Source of the DNA: Sulfitobacter dubius
GTDB taxonomy: Bacteria > Pseudomonadota > Alphaproteobacteria > Rhodobacterales > Rhodobacteraceae
Length of the DNA stretch: 64,000 bases
NCBI RefSeq assembly: GCF_900113435.1
Contig: NZ_FOPG01000001.1
Location: 496,001-560,000 of the forward strand
Direction of reading: 5' to 3'
The notes beneath the pieces were generated by a model, which was given only the letters and a program-made list of their open reading frames with translations, did no database searches and had not been told where the DNA came from. Below are positions 38,026 to 46,772 of this stretch, in pieces. Positions within the stretch are counted from its first letter, which is position 1, and each line of letters begins with the position of its first letter. The position numbers were made by a program, and so were the translations under genes.

Positions 38026-39348
38026 ATGAATTTTGCTTGGCTCAAACGATATGTGCCGCGTGGCATCTACGGACGCGCCGCGTTGATCCTGCTGTTACCA
38101 GTGGTGTTTTTGCAATTGGTCGTCGTGGTGATTTTTGCTCAGCGGCATTTCGAAGGCGTCACCGGCCAGATGACCGACACGGTCCTTCGGGAGTTGGAAC
38201 TGGTGATGCTCGCCGTTGGTACCGCGCCCGATGCGCAGTCGGTCCCGATGGCAGTAGAGGCACGCGCGGGCCCGCTAGATTTTGTGGTAACCCCCGCTAA
38301 TCGCCCGCTGCCCGAAACGGATAGCCTGCTGTGGTACGATTATTCAGGCCGGGTGCTGATGCCGCGTATGAGAAACCGCATGGAGGGGATCAAGGCATTC
38401 GACCTCAGCGATGATGATTTTGTCGTGCTCTATGTCGAAAGCGTGCATGGTCCCCTGCGCATTCAGTTTGAACGGCGGCGGATCTCGGCCTCGAACCCGC
38501 ATCAACTTTTCGTCTATACGGTGTTCTTTGGGGTGCTCTTAAGCCTCATCGCCTCGATCTACCTGCGCAACCAGCTGCGCCCGATCAAGCGCTTGGCCCG
38601 CGCGGCGGAGGCTTTTGGCCGGGGGCGGCATGAACCCTACACGCCTACCGGTGCCGTCGAAGTCCGCGCGGCGGGTAACGCCTTTGTCGACATGCGCGCC
38701 CGGATTGAGCGGCAGATTGAACAGCGAACCTTGATGCTCTCAGGCGTCAGCCACGACCTGCGCACCCCGTTGACGCGAATGCGGCTTGGTTTATCGATGA
38801 TTGATGAAGAGGATGCCGCGCCGCTTTTGGCCGATGTGGATGACATGCAGCGGATGCTGGATGAGTTCCTAAACTTCGCCAAGGGTGCCGCCGAGGGCGA
38901 GCCGGAGAAGGTGGAGCCGCATGGATTTGTACGCGCAATCGTCGAAGATGCGCAGCGCGGGGGGCGTCAAGTCACGCTTCTACCGCCCGAAGGCACTGGC
39001 GAGGGCATGGTAAAGCTGCGCAAGGTGGCGATGCGTCGGGCGGTGGACAACCTGATTTCCAACGCCGTGCGTTATGGCACGCAGGCCGAAGTCGCGGTCA
39101 TGTTGAGCGACCGTACCCTGCGCATCCGCGTCGAAGACGATGGCCCCGGCATCCCTGAAGAACGCCGCGACGAGGCGACGCGCCCGTTCTCGCGGCTTGA
39201 TCCTGCGCGCAATCAGGACAAGGGCGGCGGCGTGGGCCTTGGTCTTGCCATCGCCACTGACATCGCCCGCGCCCATGGCGGGGTGCTTCGGCTAGGAGAA
39301 TCAGAACGGTTGGGCGGGCTGCGCGCGGATATCGTCATTGCGCGGTGA
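38026..39348 (+). CDS. EnvZ-like sensor histidine kinase, no response regulator adjacent
   Basis: A 440-residue membrane kinase: helix 1 at about residues 17-39, a periplasmic domain, helix 2 at about 167-187 (FVYTVFFGVLLSLIASIYL), HAMP, then HisKA with LSGVSHDLRTPLTRMRLGL and HATPase with VDNLISNAVRYG and EDDGPGIPEERRDEATRPF followed by GGGVGLGLAIATDIARAHGG. The closest family is EnvZ-type kinases paired with OmpR-like regulators. No regulator gene is present within at least 12 kb on either side. Confidence 0.92.
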   Translation: MNFAWLKRYVPRGIYGRAALILLLPVVFLQLVVVVIFAQRHFEGVTGQMTDTVLRELELVMLAVGTAPDAQSVPMAVEARAGPLDFVVTPANRPLPETDSLLWYDYSGRVLMPRMRNRMEGIKAFDLSDDDFVVLYVESVHGPLRIQFERRRISASNPHQLFVYTVFFGVLLSLIASIYLRNQLRPIKRLARAAEAFGRGRHEPYTPTGAVEVRAAGNAFVDMRARIERQIEQRTLMLSGVSHDLRTPLTRMRLGLSMIDEEDAAPLLADVDDMQRMLDEFLNFAKGAAEGEPEKVEPHGFVRAIVEDAQRGGRQVTLLPPEGTGEGMVKLRKVAMRRAVDNLISNAVRYGTQAEVAVMLSDRTLRIRVEDDGPGIPEERRDEATRPFSRLDPARNQDKGGGVGLGLAIATDIARAHGGVLRLGESERLGGLRADIVIAR

Positions 39349-39418
39349 CCCGGCGGCATGATTGTGCCATGCGCGCGCCTTTGCCAGAGTGAACCAACTT
39401 TTAAAGCGGAGCGCAGCC

Positions 39419-39868
39419 ATGACCCCCTATGACATGATCAAATCCCATCTCGATTCGGCAGTGCCCTTCGCGGCCCATGTTGGAGTGAGATTGCTCAAGA
39501 TCGGCGATGGCACCGCCAGCGCCGAACTGGTGCAGCGGCATGAGACCTCGAACCACATCGGCACGCAGCACGCAGGGGCGATGTTCACGCTAGGAGAGGC
39601 GGCCTCGGGCGCGGCGATGGCCGGGGCGATTGCGCCGGTGATTATGGACATGCGCCCCGTGGCGGCCATGGGGCAGATCACATTCAAAAAGATCGCCGAA
39701 GGCACGCTGACGGCCCACGCCGAAACCTCGCGCCCCGGTGGCGAATTGCTGACCGCGCTGCAGGAAGACGGAAAAGTCGCCTTTGACGTGGCGGTCGACA
39801 TTCAGAATGAGGCAGGCGAAACGGTGGTCGAGATGCAGGTGAACTGGCATGTCAGCGCCAAACGCTGA
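39419..39868 (+). CDS. Hotdog-fold thioesterase (PaaI/DUF4442-like)
   Basis: A 149-residue hotdog-fold protein likely hydrolysing acyl-CoA or related thioesters. The central motif is TSNHIGTQHAGAMFTLGEAA, the position of the catalytic Asp/Glu and helix in this fold, followed by GQITFKKIAEGTLTAHAE. GGAG lies 7 bases upstream of the ATG. Substrate unknown. Confidence 0.85.
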   Translation: MTPYDMIKSHLDSAVPFAAHVGVRLLKIGDGTASAELVQRHETSNHIGTQHAGAMFTLGEAASGAAMAGAIAPVIMDMRPVAAMGQITFKKIAEGTLTAHAETSRPGGELLTALQEDGKVAFDVAVDIQNEAGETVVEMQVNWHVSAKR

Positions 39869-39898
39869 GGTCTGCGTGAAAGGCGGGGGGCGGAAGTA

Positions 39899-39975
39899 TG
39901 GTAGGCCCGGCAGGACTTGAACCCGCAACCAAAGCGTTATGAGCGCTCTGCTCTAACCAATTGAGCTACAGGCCC
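39899..39975 (-). tRNA. tRNA with CAU anticodon, probably tRNA-Ile2 (lysidine-modified)
   Basis: A 77-nt cloverleaf on the minus strand, CCA encoded: acceptor GGGCCTG/CGGGCCT (G1-U72 wobble), D-arm AGCTCAATTGGTTAGAGC, anticodon stem GAGCG/CGCTT with loop CTCATAA, T-arm GCGGG-TTCAAGT-CCTGC. CAU is read either by elongator Met or by Ile2, whose C34 is changed to lysidine by TilS. Pairs C4-G69 and C5-G68, known TilS determinants in E. coli, are both present, favouring Ile2. Confidence 0.8.
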
Positions 39976-40103
39976 GCCATGGGCGTTTGGGTATGACGCC
40001 ACAGGCCGAGCGTCAAGACATTAGCTGCACCAAATGATTGCAGTGGGCGGCGCAATACTCTAACTCCGCGCGCAAGGGAAAATGCGCGCCGGGGGCCATG
40101 ACC

Positions 40104-41150
40104 ATGACAAAATCCGACAACGGAATCACCTATGCCGAAGCAGGCGTGGATATTGACGCAGGCAACGCGCTTGTAGAGCGGATCAAACCGGCGGCGAAAT
40201 CCACCGCCCGGCCCGGTGTGATGTCCGGCCTTGGCGGCTTTGGCGCGCTGTTCGATCTGAAAGGCGCAGGTTTCACCGATCCGGTGCTGGTTGCCGCGAC
40301 GGACGGCGTAGGCACCAAGCTGCGCATTGCCATCGACACCGGCAATGTTGACAGCATCGGCATTGATCTGGTCGCCATGTGCGTCAACGATCTGGTCTGT
40401 CAGGGGGCCGAGCCGCTTTTCTTCCTCGATTACTTCGCGACCGGTAAACTGGAGCTCGACAGCGCCGCGCGGATCATCGAAGGCATCGCCAAGGGCTGCG
40501 CCGATTCCGGTTGTGCCTTGATCGGGGGCGAGACCGCTGAAATGCCGGGCATGTACCACGCGGGCGATTTTGACCTCGCCGGTTTTTCCGTCGGCGCGAT
40601 GGAGCGCGGGACCGAGCTGCCGCGCGATGTGAAAGAGGGCGACGTGCTCTTGGGCCTGCCCAGCGACGGGGTGCATTCCAACGGCTACAGCCTCGTGCGC
40701 AAGATCGTTGAGCGCAGCGGTCTGGGCTGGGGTGACGATTGCCCATGGGGCGAAGGTGATCTGGGCAGCGCGCTGCTGACGCCCACGAAGCTCTACGTCA
40801 AAGGCGCCGTTGCGGCCCTGCGTGCCGATGCGGTGTCGGCGCTGGCGCATATCACGGGCGGGGGCCTCACTGAAAACCTGCCGCGTGTGCTGCCCGTTGG
40901 GTTGGCGGCTGAGATCGACCTCAACGCATGGGACTTGCCGCCGGTCTTCAAATGGCTGGCCGCCGAAGGGGGCATGGCCGAGGCCGAGATGCTCAAGACC
41001 TTCAACGCTGGCATTGGCATGGTTGCCGTCGTCTCTGCCGATAAGATCGAGGCAGCGAAGGCCGCCTTTGCCCAGGATGGCCACGCCGCCATTGAGATCG
41101 GACGTATCACAACCGGCAATGGCGTCACCTATTCCGGCGCGCTGCTTTGA
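40104..41150 (+). CDS. purM: Phosphoribosylformylglycinamidine cyclo-ligase (AIR synthetase)
   Basis: Step five of purine synthesis: FGAM plus ATP to AIR. At 348 residues it has the standard N-terminus [15 protein letters not shown], the ATP-binding [40 protein letters not shown] and the C-terminal [10 protein letters not shown]. An ATG two codons earlier exists, but the GGGGG ribosome site is better spaced for this one. The stop overlaps the purN start. Confidence 0.97.
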   Translation: MTKSDNGITYAEAGVDIDAGNALVERIKPAAKSTARPGVMSGLGGFGALFDLKGAGFTDPVLVAATDGVGTKLRIAIDTGNVDSIGIDLVAMCVNDLVCQGAEPLFFLDYFATGKLELDSAARIIEGIAKGCADSGCALIGGETAEMPGMYHAGDFDLAGFSVGAMERGTELPRDVKEGDVLLGLPSDGVHSNGYSLVRKIVERSGLGWGDDCPWGEGDLGSALLTPTKLYVKGAVAALRADAVSALAHITGGGLTENLPRVLPVGLAAEIDLNAWDLPPVFKWLAAEGGMAEAEMLKTFNAGIGMVAVVSADKIEAAKAAFAQDGHAAIEIGRITTGNGVTYSGALL

Positions 41151-41743
41151 CCAAGCGGGTTGCGATTTTCGTCTCGGGCGGCGGCTCCAACATGCGGGCG
41201 CTGGTCGAGGATATGACTGGCGACCATGCAGGCCGTCCCTGTCTGGTGCTGTCCAACAACGCGGATGCGGGCGGAATCGCTTGGGCGCAGGAGCAGGGGA
41301 TCGCGACCGAAGTGGTCGATCACCGCCCCTTCGACAAGGATCGTCCGGCGTTTGAGGCGGCGCTCACTGCCGCGCTTGAAGCCCATGCGCCCGACATCAT
41401 CTGCCTTGCCGGATTCATGCGCAAACTGACCGAAGGATTCACCGATGCTTGGGCCGGGCGGATGATCAACATCCACCCCTCGCTACTGCCGAAATACCGC
41501 GGTCTGCACACCCACGCCCGCGCGTTGGAGGCAGGCGATACCGAACATGGCTGCACCGTGCATGAGGTGACCGCCGCATTGGACGATGGCCCAATCCTTG
41601 GCCAAGCGTGTATTTCGGTGCTGCCAGGTGACACGGCCGAGACACTGGCCGATCGGGTGCTGGTTCAGGAACATCTGCTTTATCCAGCAGTTTTGCGCCG
41701 TTTCGCGGCAGGTGAGCGGCAACCGGTGATGCTCAAGGGCTGA
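41147..41743 (+). CDS. purN: Phosphoribosylglycinamide formyltransferase
   Basis: Transfers formyl from 10-formyl-THF to GAR. The start is TTG, overlapping the purM stop as TTGA; the first ATG is codon 16 and would remove the phosphate-binding SGGGSNM loop at residues 10-16, so TTG is required. Catalytic residues are in [33 protein letters not shown] and [16 protein letters not shown]. 198 residues. Confidence 0.96.
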   Translation: MTKRVAIFVSGGGSNMRALVEDMTGDHAGRPCLVLSNNADAGGIAWAQEQGIATEVVDHRPFDKDRPAFEAALTAALEAHAPDIICLAGFMRKLTEGFTDAWAGRMINIHPSLLPKYRGLHTHARALEAGDTEHGCTVHEVTAALDDGPILGQACISVLPGDTAETLADRVLVQEHLLYPAVLRRFAAGERQPVMLKG

Positions 41744-41823
41744 CGCTGGTCAAACCTGCGCACGTGATGTACCTCTTGGCAGAAAGCCCGATGACCGGGC
41801 ATGCAACTTGTCAAAGAGCATTT

Positions 41824-42981
41824 ATGAAAACCATCACCACGACAGCCGATCTCGCGCAATTCTGTGAAGAGGCGGCCCGCCATGAATATGTGACCGTCGA
41901 TACCGAATTCCTGCGCGAACGCACCTACTATTCCAAGCTGTGTCTCGTTCAGCTGGCCATGCCCGGCACCGACGACAGCAACGCGGTACTGGTCGATCCG
42001 CTGGCCGAAGGCATTTCGCTTGAACCGCTCTACACGCTCTTTCGCGACACGTCGGTGGTGAAGGTTTTCCACGCCGCGCGGCAAGACCTTGAGATTTTCT
42101 TTGTCGATGCCGAAGTTTTCCCTGAGCCGCTGTTCGACACCCAAGTGGCCGCGATGGTCTGCGGCTTTGGCGAACAGGTGGGCTATGAGACGCTGGTCCG
42201 CAAGATCGCGCATCAGGCGCTCGATAAAACGTCGCGCTTTACCGATTGGTCGCGCCGCCCGCTGACCGATGCACAGAAAACCTATGCGCTGGCCGACGTC
42301 ACCCACCTGCGCCAGATTTACGAGTTTCTGGCCGGTAAGCTTGAGCAGACAGGCCGCGCACGTTGGGTTGCTGAAGAGCTCGAAACATTGCTCAGCCCCG
42401 ATACCTATGTGACCCAACCGCAGGATGCGTGGAAACGTGTCAAAACCCGGACCAATTCGCCGAAGTTCTTGGCGATCGTACGGGAACTGGCTGCATTCCG
42501 TGAGGACTATGCCCGCACCCGTAACATTCCGCGCAACCGGGTGTTTAAGGATGACGCACTGGTCGAATTGGCCAGCCTCAAGCCTTCGAACGGAGAAGAG
42601 TTGAACCGCGCCCGCCTGCTGCTCCGCGAGGCCCGCAAGGGTGAAATCGCCGAGGGCATCTTGAAAGCCGTGGCCGCGGGCGTAACCTGCAAACCGGGCG
42701 ACATGCCTCAGCCTGACCGAAAGCGCGAGAAGCTGCAGGTGAACCCGGCGCTGGCCGATCTTTTGCGTGTGCTGCTTAAGGCCAAGACCGAAAGCGCGGG
42801 CGTCGCGGCCAAGCTGATCGCTTCGGCCAGTGATTTAGACATGCTTTCGGCCGGGGAGCGCGATGTGCAAGCGCTGCGCGGCTGGCGACACGAAGTCTTC
42901 GGCGCCGATGCATTGCTGCTTTGCGAGGGCAAAATCGCCTTGGCGGCAGACGGCAATGACGTGAAAACCGTAAAGGTCTGA
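41824..42981 (+). CDS. rnd: Ribonuclease D
   Basis: A 3'-5' exoribonuclease trimming tRNA and other RNA ends. DEDD residues are in YVTVDTEFLRERTYYSKLCL, FHAARQDLEIFF and YALADVTHLRQIYEFL. An HRDC domain follows at about residues 210-290 (REDYARTRNIPRNRVFKDDAL). 385 residues is normal. It follows purN by 80 bp in the same direction. Confidence 0.95.
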   Translation: MKTITTTADLAQFCEEAARHEYVTVDTEFLRERTYYSKLCLVQLAMPGTDDSNAVLVDPLAEGISLEPLYTLFRDTSVVKVFHAARQDLEIFFVDAEVFPEPLFDTQVAAMVCGFGEQVGYETLVRKIAHQALDKTSRFTDWSRRPLTDAQKTYALADVTHLRQIYEFLAGKLEQTGRARWVAEELETLLSPDTYVTQPQDAWKRVKTRTNSPKFLAIVRELAAFREDYARTRNIPRNRVFKDDALVELASLKPSNGEELNRARLLLREARKGEIAEGILKAVAAGVTCKPGDMPQPDRKREKLQVNPALADLLRVLLKAKTESAGVAAKLIASASDLDMLSAGERDVQALRGWRHEVFGADALLLCEGKIALAADGNDVKTVKV

Positions 42982-43013
42982 AACGCAAAGAGCCGCCCGA
43001 TCAGGGGCGGCTC
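42981..43013 (-). terminator. Terminator between convergent rnd and lipoprotein genes
   Basis: GAGCCGCCC pairs exactly with GGGCGGCTC around a 6-base loop (42990-43013). The minus strand continues into TTTGCGTTT, so it mainly serves the lipoprotein gene ending at 43038. Confidence 0.75.
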
Positions 43014-43037
43014 AACTCGGCAAGGCGCGATGGAATC

Positions 43038-43556
43038 TCAGCGGCGCGACACCAATGTGTTCAGCTGCCCTTGAACGCGAATTTCACGCACACCGATCAG
43101 ATCTTCGTCAGTCAGCCGCCGCCCGGCGATAACTTCGCGAGTGGGTTGGCTGCCTTGGCGTGTCGCTTTGTCGGGGCGGATCCCTTCCAATCGATAAGTC
43201 AAAACACCGTCGACGGGCAATTCATCAACCGTTGCGGGGGTCAGACGTACCGCATAGATACCCTGCCGCGCAGCCAGCCCCGTGGCGCGCAGAATCGCAC
43301 CACCCGGCACAGGCTCAATCGTCAGGTCGGTGATCTGCTCAAAGGGACGCCCCTCATAAGTGTCGGCCTCAACTGCGCGTCTGGCAAAAAGACCACGGCG
43401 TTGCGGGATCAGTGGGTTCGTGCTCTCCGCCGGTGCAGCCTCAACCGAGCGGGCAGGGCCGAACCAGTTCATCGGGTTGATACGGCTGTCACGCACCGTG
43501 CCGCAGGCAGATACCAAGAGGGTCGAGGCCAAAAGAGCGAGGGTTGTCTTGCGCAT
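43038..43556 (-). CDS. Putative lipoprotein, conserved hypothetical
   Basis: A 172-residue protein with a lipoprotein signal (TTLALLASTLLVSAC, lipid Cys at residue 18). The mature part contains SRINPMNWFG, FEQITDLTIEPVPGGAILRATGL and REIRVQGQLNTLVSRR. I know the pattern from Rhodobacterales, where it is annotated only as hypothetical. It sits alone between convergent rnd and divergent sufE. Confidence 0.8.
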   Translation of the reverse strand: MRKTTLALLASTLLVSACGTVRDSRINPMNWFGPARSVEAAPAESTNPLIPQRRGLFARRAVEADTYEGRPFEQITDLTIEPVPGGAILRATGLAARQGIYAVRLTPATVDELPVDGVLTYRLEGIRPDKATRQGSQPTREVIAGRRLTDEDLIGVREIRVQGQLNTLVSRR

Positions 43557-43682
43557 AAGATCCGCCGTTAAGTTAACTTGTCTTGTGCTAACCCATCACG
43601 CAGGTCTTGGGAAGGGGGTGGACCTTTGCGCATCGGCATCCTACCTGTCAAACAGTGAAATTCACCCAAAGAGAGTGCACAG

Positions 43683-44093
43683 ATGGCCACGCCCGCCTTT
43701 GAAGAACTGGTCGAAGATTTCGAGTTTTTGGAAGACTGGGAAGATCGTTATCGTCATGTGATCGACCTTGGCAAAGCGATGGACCCGCTGCCCGAACCAC
43801 TGCGCGTGCCCGCGACCAAGGTCGATGGCTGCGCCTCTCAGGTCTGGCTCCATGCGCAGTTCGAGGGCGGTAAGTTGCATTTTGACGGTGCGAGCGACGC
43901 GATGATCGTGTCCGGGCTGATCGCGGTATTGCGTATGCTGTTCAACGGCTTGGCGCCTGCTGAAGTTGGCAAAGTCGACGCAAAAGCGGAGTTGGGGCGG
44001 CTGGGGTTGAACGACCACCTTTCGGCGCAACGCTCCAACGGGCTGCGGGCGATGATTGAGCGCATCCGCGAAACGGCTGCACAAGAAGCGTGA
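43683..44093 (+). CDS. sufE: SufE-family sulfur acceptor protein
   Basis: A 136-residue protein that accepts sulfur from the cysteine desulfurase SufS for Fe-S cluster assembly. The acceptor cysteine is Cys50 in KVDGCASQVW; FLEDWEDRYRHVIDLGK and SGLIAVLRMLFNG are family blocks. No other suf gene is in the window. Confidence 0.94.
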   Translation: MATPAFEELVEDFEFLEDWEDRYRHVIDLGKAMDPLPEPLRVPATKVDGCASQVWLHAQFEGGKLHFDGASDAMIVSGLIAVLRMLFNGLAPAEVGKVDAKAELGRLGLNDHLSAQRSNGLRAMIERIRETAAQEA

Positions 44094-44097
44094 AGGT

Positions 44098-44742
44098 TTA
44101 CAGGTCGCGCAGAGCGGTCTGTAGATCTCCATAGCCCGTAAATCGCCGCTCGAACGTAAGGCCGAGCCGCGCGGCGCAATCTCGAGCCTTTTGGGTCAGC
44201 GCCGGGTCATCGGTCTGCGCCTGATAGACGAGTTTTTCGTAATTACCGAAATACATATCGCGTAACTCTGGATGCCGGTCGAGGCCCATGGGCTTGACGA
44301 TGAACGCCTCAAACTGCCGCACCAGAAAATCGGTGAGGTAGAAGGTGGTGATCTCATCTTCCGTGGTTTTGGCGAAGCTCTCGTTGCCCTGAAAAAAACT
44401 GTAGCAATGTGGCCCCGCGACCATCTGCACGCCCATCTCTTCACAAGCCCGCTCCAGCCCGCCGCCCGTGCCGCAATCGGCGTAGACGACAAAGAAATCG
44501 TCATAGTCCGCACGGTGTTTGGCGACCGTGTCGCACACCGCTTGGGTGATCTTTTCCGGGTAGAGGTGATATTTCGCGGGCAGGCAGGTGAGATCCAGAT
44601 GTGTCCAGCCGTTCGCAGCCTTCAAATCCAAAATCTCACGGGCCAGCGCGCCACAGGCGATAAGCAGAATGCGGCCCGCGCGGGTGGGCGCGAGCCCCTC
44701 TTGGGTGAGGGTCCGATCATCTGGCAGATTGCTGTCGCTCAT
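44098..44742 (-). CDS. DUF1638 protein, probable methyltransferase-associated factor
   Basis: A 214-residue DUF1638 protein. Visible features are LLIACGALAREILDLKAANG near the N-terminus, LPAKYHLYPEKI, and YADCGTGGGLERACEEMGV; conserved cysteines in IACGAL, LTCLP and ADCGTGG could bind metal. DUF1638 genes often sit beside corrinoid methyltransferase genes, as here 50 bp downstream of the corrinoid protein. A role in cobalamin-dependent methyl transfer is inferred from context only. Confidence 0.82.
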   Translation of the reverse strand: MSDSNLPDDRTLTQEGLAPTRAGRILLIACGALAREILDLKAANGWTHLDLTCLPAKYHLYPEKITQAVCDTVAKHRADYDDFFVVYADCGTGGGLERACEEMGVQMVAGPHCYSFFQGNESFAKTTEDEITTFYLTDFLVRQFEAFIVKPMGLDRHPELRDMYFGNYEKLVYQAQTDDPALTQKARDCAARLGLTFERRFTGYGDLQTALRDL

Positions 44743-44792
44743 AGCGTCATCATCGCATGTCATCGACACCAACGCAAAGCAGGGACGGCCGC

Positions 44793-45491
44793 TCAGGCGT
44801 TGGCGGAGTTGTGTTTCCGGCCCATCCAGTCTTTGGCCGTTTCCACTGCCACGGCAGCATCGCGGCAATAGGCGTCAGCCCCGATGGCCTTGCCGAACTC
44901 TTCGTTCAGCGGCGCGCCACCGACCAGCACGATATAGTCATCGCGCTTGCCCTGTTCGATCAATGTGTCGATCACGACCTTCATATAGGGCATGGTCGTG
45001 GTGAGCAGGGCAGACATGCCCAAGATGTCGGCTTTTTCCGCTTCTAATGCTTCGAGATAGGCTTCGACCGCGTTGTTGATCCCAAGGTCTACGACTTCGA
45101 AACCCGCGCCTTCCATCATCATCCCGACGAGGTTTTTGCCGATGTCGTGAATGTCGCCTTTGACTGTGCCGATCACCATCTTGCCCACACGCGGCGCGCC
45201 GGTTTCAGCAAGCAGCGGCTTGAGGATCGCCATGCCGCCCTTCATCGCATTGGCGGCCAGCAGCACTTCGGGCACAAAGAGGATCCCGTCGCGGAAATCC
45301 GCGCCCACGATGGTCATGCCGCCGACCAGCGCTTTGGTCAGAACCTCATAGGGTTCCCAACCGCGGTCGAGCAGGATTTGCACCCCTTCTTCGATCTCTT
45401 CCTTGAGACCGTCATAGAGGTCATCGAACATCTGCTGGACCAGTTCTTCGTCGTCCAACTCGGCCAGGATGATATCGTCTTCTTCTGACAT
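44793..45491 (-). CDS. Corrinoid (B12-binding) methyl-carrier protein
   Basis: A 232-residue stand-alone B12 module: helical cap domain (residues about 12-95, GVQILLDRGWEPYEVLTKAL) then the B12 Rossmann domain with GDIHDIGKNLV at residues 112-122, where His115 would be the cobalt ligand, SALLTTTMPYM and VGGAPLNEEFG. It matches the middle of MetH and methanogenic corrinoid proteins. GAAGGA precedes the start. With the nearby homocysteine methyltransferase it looks like part of a split methionine synthase. Confidence 0.93.
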   Translation of the reverse strand: MSEEDDIILAELDDEELVQQMFDDLYDGLKEEIEEGVQILLDRGWEPYEVLTKALVGGMTIVGADFRDGILFVPEVLLAANAMKGGMAILKPLLAETGAPRVGKMVIGTVKGDIHDIGKNLVGMMMEGAGFEVVDLGINNAVEAYLEALEAEKADILGMSALLTTTMPYMKVVIDTLIEQGKRDDYIVLVGGAPLNEEFGKAIGADAYCRDAAVAVETAKDWMGRKHNSANA

Positions 45492-45657
45492 GGTGTTTCC
45501 TTCTGCTGGGCGTGCAGGTGCATGACACTTGGGCCCTTGTCTCATGGAATGTTAGCGCCGGGGTCGCGGTTTGCGACATCGGCCGCGCCTTGCGCGACGC
45601 CTTGAGGGCAAACTACTGCTTTTTGCGGTGTAAGGACAAGGGTTTGCACAAGGTTAC

Positions 45658-45686
45658 TTGTCGATGTTCGCGCAATGTTCTAACCT
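45658..45686 (+). promoter_or_regulatory. SOS-type promoter with LexA box GTTC-N7-GTTC
   Basis: GTTCGCGCAATGTTC at 45666-45680 is an exact match to the alphaproteobacterial LexA box (direct repeat GTTC separated by 7). It sits exactly in the 17-bp spacer between TTGTCG (-35, 45658) and TAACCT (-10, 45681), where a repressor would block RNA polymerase. Predicted transcription would begin at or next to the ATG at 45693. Confidence 0.75.
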
Positions 45687-45692
45687 TCTTTC

Positions 45693-46769
45693 ATGGATAG
45701 GGAAGACCAGCGATTCCGCGTGCTTGGCCGCGCGGCAGCCAGCAATGATGCGAGCCGGTTTGAGCGTAATACCCGCGTGGCCGAAGATGACTGTTGGGCG
45801 CGGGAAGAGGTGCTTCCGGTGCTGCGAACCAGCACAAGCATCGAAGTGCCGCGCCGGGTGATTACCTACAACCGCTCGCCGGATTTGCCTTTTGATCGGT
45901 CGATCAACCCTTATCGCGGCTGCGAACATGGCTGCGTTTACTGTTTCGCGCGGCCCAGCCATGCCTACCTCGGCCTGTCTCCGGGCTTGGATTTCGAAAC
46001 CCAGCTGATCGCCCGGCCCGAAGCGCCGGACGTTCTGGCGCGGGAACTGCGGTCGAAGCGTTATCAGGTCGCGCCCATCGCCATTGGCACCAACACCGAT
46101 CCGTACCAGCCCATCGAAAAGACCCATGGCATCATGCGGGAGTGTCTTGAGGTGCTGTCCGAGTTCAATCACCCGGTGGCGATTGTCACTAAGGGCAGCC
46201 TGATCGAACGCGACATCGACATTCTGGGCGATATGGCCGAGCGCGGATTGGCGGCGGTTGGCATTTCGGTGACCACGCTGGACGCAAAGCTCAGCCGATT
46301 GATGGAACCGCGCGCGCCAGCGCCGCAGCGGCGGCTGCAGGTGATCCGGAAGCTGTCGGAGGCTGGCATCCCGGTACGGATCATGGCGTCCCCAATGGTT
46401 CCGGCGCTGACCGACCCTGAGTTAGAGGCGATCCTGACCGCAGGGCGCGATGCCGGGGCGCGGCACGCCAGTTGGATCATGCTGCGTCTGCCGCGTGAGG
46501 TATCGCCGCTGGTGCAAGAATGGCTCGCCACCCATTATCCCGACCGGGCCAAGCGGATCATGGCGCGCTTGCGCGATATGCATGGCGGCAAAGAATATGA
46601 CGCAGGCTGGCACAAACGCATGCGGGGCGAGGGGCCCTATGCGCAGATGGTGGCGCAGCGCTTTGATCTGGCAGCCAAACGTCTGGGGCTGACCCGCGCG
46701 GGCGTGCCACTGCGCTGCGATCTGTTTCAACCGCCCCCCGAAAGGGGCGATCAATTGAGCTTGTTCTGA
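45693..46769 (+). CDS. PA0069-family radical SAM protein (spore photoproduct lyase-like)
   Basis: A 358-residue radical SAM enzyme. The cluster cysteines are in YRGCEHGCVYCFARPSH, with C-x3-C-x2-C spacing; the partial TIM barrel continues IAIGTNTDPYQPIEK, HPVAIVTKGSLIERD and VGISVTTLD. The protein class is related to the DNA-repair enzyme SPL but its reaction is unknown. A LexA box lies just upstream, so damage-inducible expression is likely. No Shine-Dalgarno is visible, consistent with a leaderless mRNA. Flanked by two corrinoid methyltransferase genes on the other strand. Confidence 0.9.
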   Translation: MDREDQRFRVLGRAAASNDASRFERNTRVAEDDCWAREEVLPVLRTSTSIEVPRRVITYNRSPDLPFDRSINPYRGCEHGCVYCFARPSHAYLGLSPGLDFETQLIARPEAPDVLARELRSKRYQVAPIAIGTNTDPYQPIEKTHGIMRECLEVLSEFNHPVAIVTKGSLIERDIDILGDMAERGLAAVGISVTTLDAKLSRLMEPRAPAPQRRLQVIRKLSEAGIPVRIMASPMVPALTDPELEAILTAGRDAGARHASWIMLRLPREVSPLVQEWLATHYPDRAKRIMARLRDMHGGKEYDAGWHKRMRGEGPYAQMVAQRFDLAAKRLGLTRAGVPLRCDLFQPPPERGDQLSLF

Positions 46770-46772
46770 GGC

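Noticed and set aside
40068..40095. GCGCGC repeats in the purM leader as an operator
   Set aside because: GCGCGC is self-complementary and common in this genome; the spacing gives no clear hairpin or site.
45492..45692. Cobalamin or SAM riboswitch upstream of the corrinoid gene
   Set aside because: Looked for B12-box-like and SAM-II-like sequence on both strands here and at 47787-47920; nothing convincing.
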